A stretch of DNA of 37,074 nucleotides from positions 1 through 37,074 of the forward strand of contig CASJPF010000037.1 in the NCBI GenBank assembly GCA_949383255.1, in the 5' to 3' direction. Position 1 is the first letter of the stretch. Each line of letters begins with the position of its first letter. The notes below the pieces were generated by a model. That model was given only the letters and a program-made list of their open reading frames with translations. It made no database searches and was not told where the DNA came from. Of the stretch, positions 35,940-37,074 are shown in pieces. A program made the translations under genes and the position numbers. Source of the stretch: Lachnospiraceae bacterium (GTDB lineage Bacteria; Bacillota; Clostridia; Lachnospirales; Lachnospiraceae).

Positions 35940-36215
35940 TTATTTTACATTTGTATCACTTACAATAATTTCATCTGATTCAACTTCTTTGTTTCTGTTT
36001 TCATCAATTCCAAGTTTATCATTTACTTTCTTTTTGACTTTACGAATATAAAGTCCCAAACCAGCGCCTAGGGCAACAACAATACCTGCCACTGCCTGAA
36101 TTACATAAGTCATTACAGAGGGATCGATATATGCATTTACATCTCTTCCAAAGAAAAGCATACTGGAAATGCTGACAAATCCAATAATTGTTGTTAGTTT
36201 CATTATTCTTTTCAT
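35940..36215 (-). CDS. Small membrane protein of surface-polymer gene clusters
   Basis: About 91 residues. A signal-like hydrophobic segment (residues about 6-26) is followed by AYIDPSVMTYVIQAVAG and a second helix, then a basic RKVKKKV stretch and an acidic tail. Small proteins with the AYIDPS...Q-x-AG pattern sit beside glycosyl- and glycerophosphotransferase genes in many Clostridia; their role is unknown. A GTG at 36221 gives a four-base overlap with the upstream stop, and an ATG two codons later (36215) lies ten bases after AAAGGAG. I choose the ATG, but the GTG is possible. Confidence 0.7.
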   Translation of the reverse strand: MKRIMKLTTIIGFVSISSMLFFGRDVNAYIDPSVMTYVIQAVAGIVVALGAGLGLYIRKVKKKVNDKLGIDENRNKEVESDEIIVSDTNVK

Positions 36216-36217
36216 TT

Positions 36218-37074
36218 TCACTTTACTCCTTTTTGTTTTAATTTTTCTTGAAGACTTTTAATAATATATTTTGCTCCAACCTCCGTTGAAGAACCTAAAT
36301 TATAAATATATTGATACGCTAATGCCTCTATATTTTTACTATATTCTAATTTTCGCTCAATTAGATACTCCACTACTTCGACAATTTGTCCTAACTGATC
36401 TAGTTTTAAACTTTTTCCCAACTTATCTCGCAATAAAATATTTAAAGGTATCGTATCAATTCTTTGATATTCTGGATTCATAACTTTCATTGGAGTATCA
36501 ATAAATAAAATAGGTCTTAATGTGGTAAATGCATATTCCCAACTTATTCCGGACCAATCTGTTATTAATAAATCTGCCTCCATAATTGGATTATTTGATG
36601 TAAAATCAGTCTGAATTATCACATTGTCTGAAGAATACTTTTGTTTTAACACTTCCATATAATCTTTTTTTAAACGCACTTCTTGAGGGTGTGGTCGAAC
36701 AATAATCTCATAATCTAAATTTTTCAGTGCATCAAGAATTTCCTCCAGACAACTGTCCACAATGTTTTTTTCTTGCCATGACGGAGCAATTAAAATCTTT
36801 TTCCTTTTGTTCTTGGTATGTTCTATCAATTGAAATTTATTTCTAATTTCATCAATTAGCGGGTATCCTACTTCAATCAGTTTTTTTGATGGAAGATTAT
36901 ATTCCTTTTCTGTCTCCTTCACTTCTGATACTTGATGTGGTCCAACACAAAATATAGTATCAAAATGATCCATACATCCTTTTCGCATCCCCATATTATT
37001 GCTTCCCATACCATGCTGTACAAAAACATACTCAACATCATCACGCACATAACTTCTTTTAATATGAAAGTTAT
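36218..37074 (-). CDS. CDP-glycerol glycerophosphotransferase-like protein, 5' end cut by the window
   Basis: The frame stays open to the end of the window, so the N-terminus is missing and the visible part is about 285 residues. Features of the CDP-glycerol glycerophosphotransferase family (TagB/TagF type) are plain: VQHGMG, FCVGP, GYPLID, ILIAPSW, IVRPHP, then DLLITDWSGISWEY and RPILFID. The HG, RPHP and SDWS-like motifs form the catalytic site that transfers glycerol phosphate or a similar group from its CDP form to a wall polymer. It acts at the cytoplasmic face of the membrane. The stop overlaps a GTG of the next small gene, so the operon is translationally coupled. Other polyol or sugar phosphates are possible substrates. 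Confidence 0.88.
   Translation of the reverse strand, partial: NFHIKRSYVRDDVEYVFVQHGMGSNNMGMRKGCMDHFDTIFCVGPHQVSEVKETEKEYNLPSKKLIEVGYPLIDEIRNKFQLIEHTKNKRKKILIAPSWQEKNIVDSCLEEILDALKNLDYEIIVRPHPQEVRLKKDYMEVLKQKYSSDNVIIQTDFTSNNPIMEADLLITDWSGISWEYAFTTLRPILFIDTPMKVMNPEYQRIDTIPLNILLRDKLGKSLKLDQLGQIVEVVEYLIERKLEYSKNIEALAYQYIYNLGSSTEVGAKYIIKSLQEKLKQKGVK

Noticed and set aside
1..37074. CRISPR arrays, tRNA or rRNA genes, integrase or full insertion sequences
   Set aside because: Looked for on both strands; no spaced direct repeats, cloverleaf with CCA-type end, rRNA-like segment or transposase/integrase frame was found.

Overview
The window reads as an AT-rich chromosomal segment of a Gram-positive, Clostridia-like bacterium, most likely a Lachnospiraceae gut anaerobe. 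This is an inference from strong AGGAGG-type ribosome sites, lipoprotein and signal-peptide style, CDP-glycerol-type wall polymer genes and the family mix; no rRNA or marker gene is present. Every convincing gene is on the minus strand, so the layout below follows transcription from high to low coordinates.

(1) 37074-31455: a surface-polymer operon. A 5'-truncated CDP-glycerol glycerophosphotransferase-like protein is followed by a small membrane protein, a nucleotidyltransferase/PLP-aminotransferase fusion, an ornithine-cyclodeaminase-family gene broken by one nonsense codon and one frameshift at a G7 run, an octopine/nopaline-type dehydrogenase and a short type I signal peptidase. (2) 31256-26343: a tight three-gene operon with a SLATT/DUF4231-like two-TM protein, a four-TM protein and a 1274-residue DUF4062 + STAND NTPase + beta-propeller protein whose N-terminus resembles animal NWD/TEP1/NPHP3 proteins. 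This is probably an NLR-like conflict system with membrane effectors. A 160-bp MITE-like element separates it from an unrecognised 372-aa gene. (3) 24526-23264: a secreted pectinesterase-like beta-helix protein with its own terminator. (4) 22878-21961: a multiply broken gene remnant that ends at a 78-bp palindrome.

(5) 21888-5201: the centrepiece, ten co-directional genes with short gaps and no internal terminator that I can see. In order they are a vWA lipoprotein, a giant tubulin-like GTPase, a 614-aa orphan, an FN3-like protein, a zinc-ribbon GTPase, a GAP1-like protein with a membrane tail, a short membrane-anchored protein, a zinc-ribbon membrane protein, a membrane-anchored metallophosphoesterase and a secreted propeller-like protein. 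Predicted topologies put the GTPase, tubulin and GAP1 head in the cytoplasm, and the vWA, phosphoesterase and propeller outside. I infer an envelope-spanning NTP-driven machine. The cytoplasmic core matches GTPase/GAP1 systems predicted computationally to act in biological conflict; the outward-facing half is the part I do not recognise as described.

(6) 5054-3670: a SIR2 protein that stops just after the N-box of an Hsp90-like ATPase domain, so a deleted or frameshifted remnant. (7) 3597-2674: a membrane-anchored protein of unknown function, followed by 0.8 kb of palindromic repeats. (8) 1878-100: an ABC exporter. Clustering of the conflict-type systems, broken genes and MITE-like repeats suggests an accessory or defence island. 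All assignments are by eye; no database search was run.
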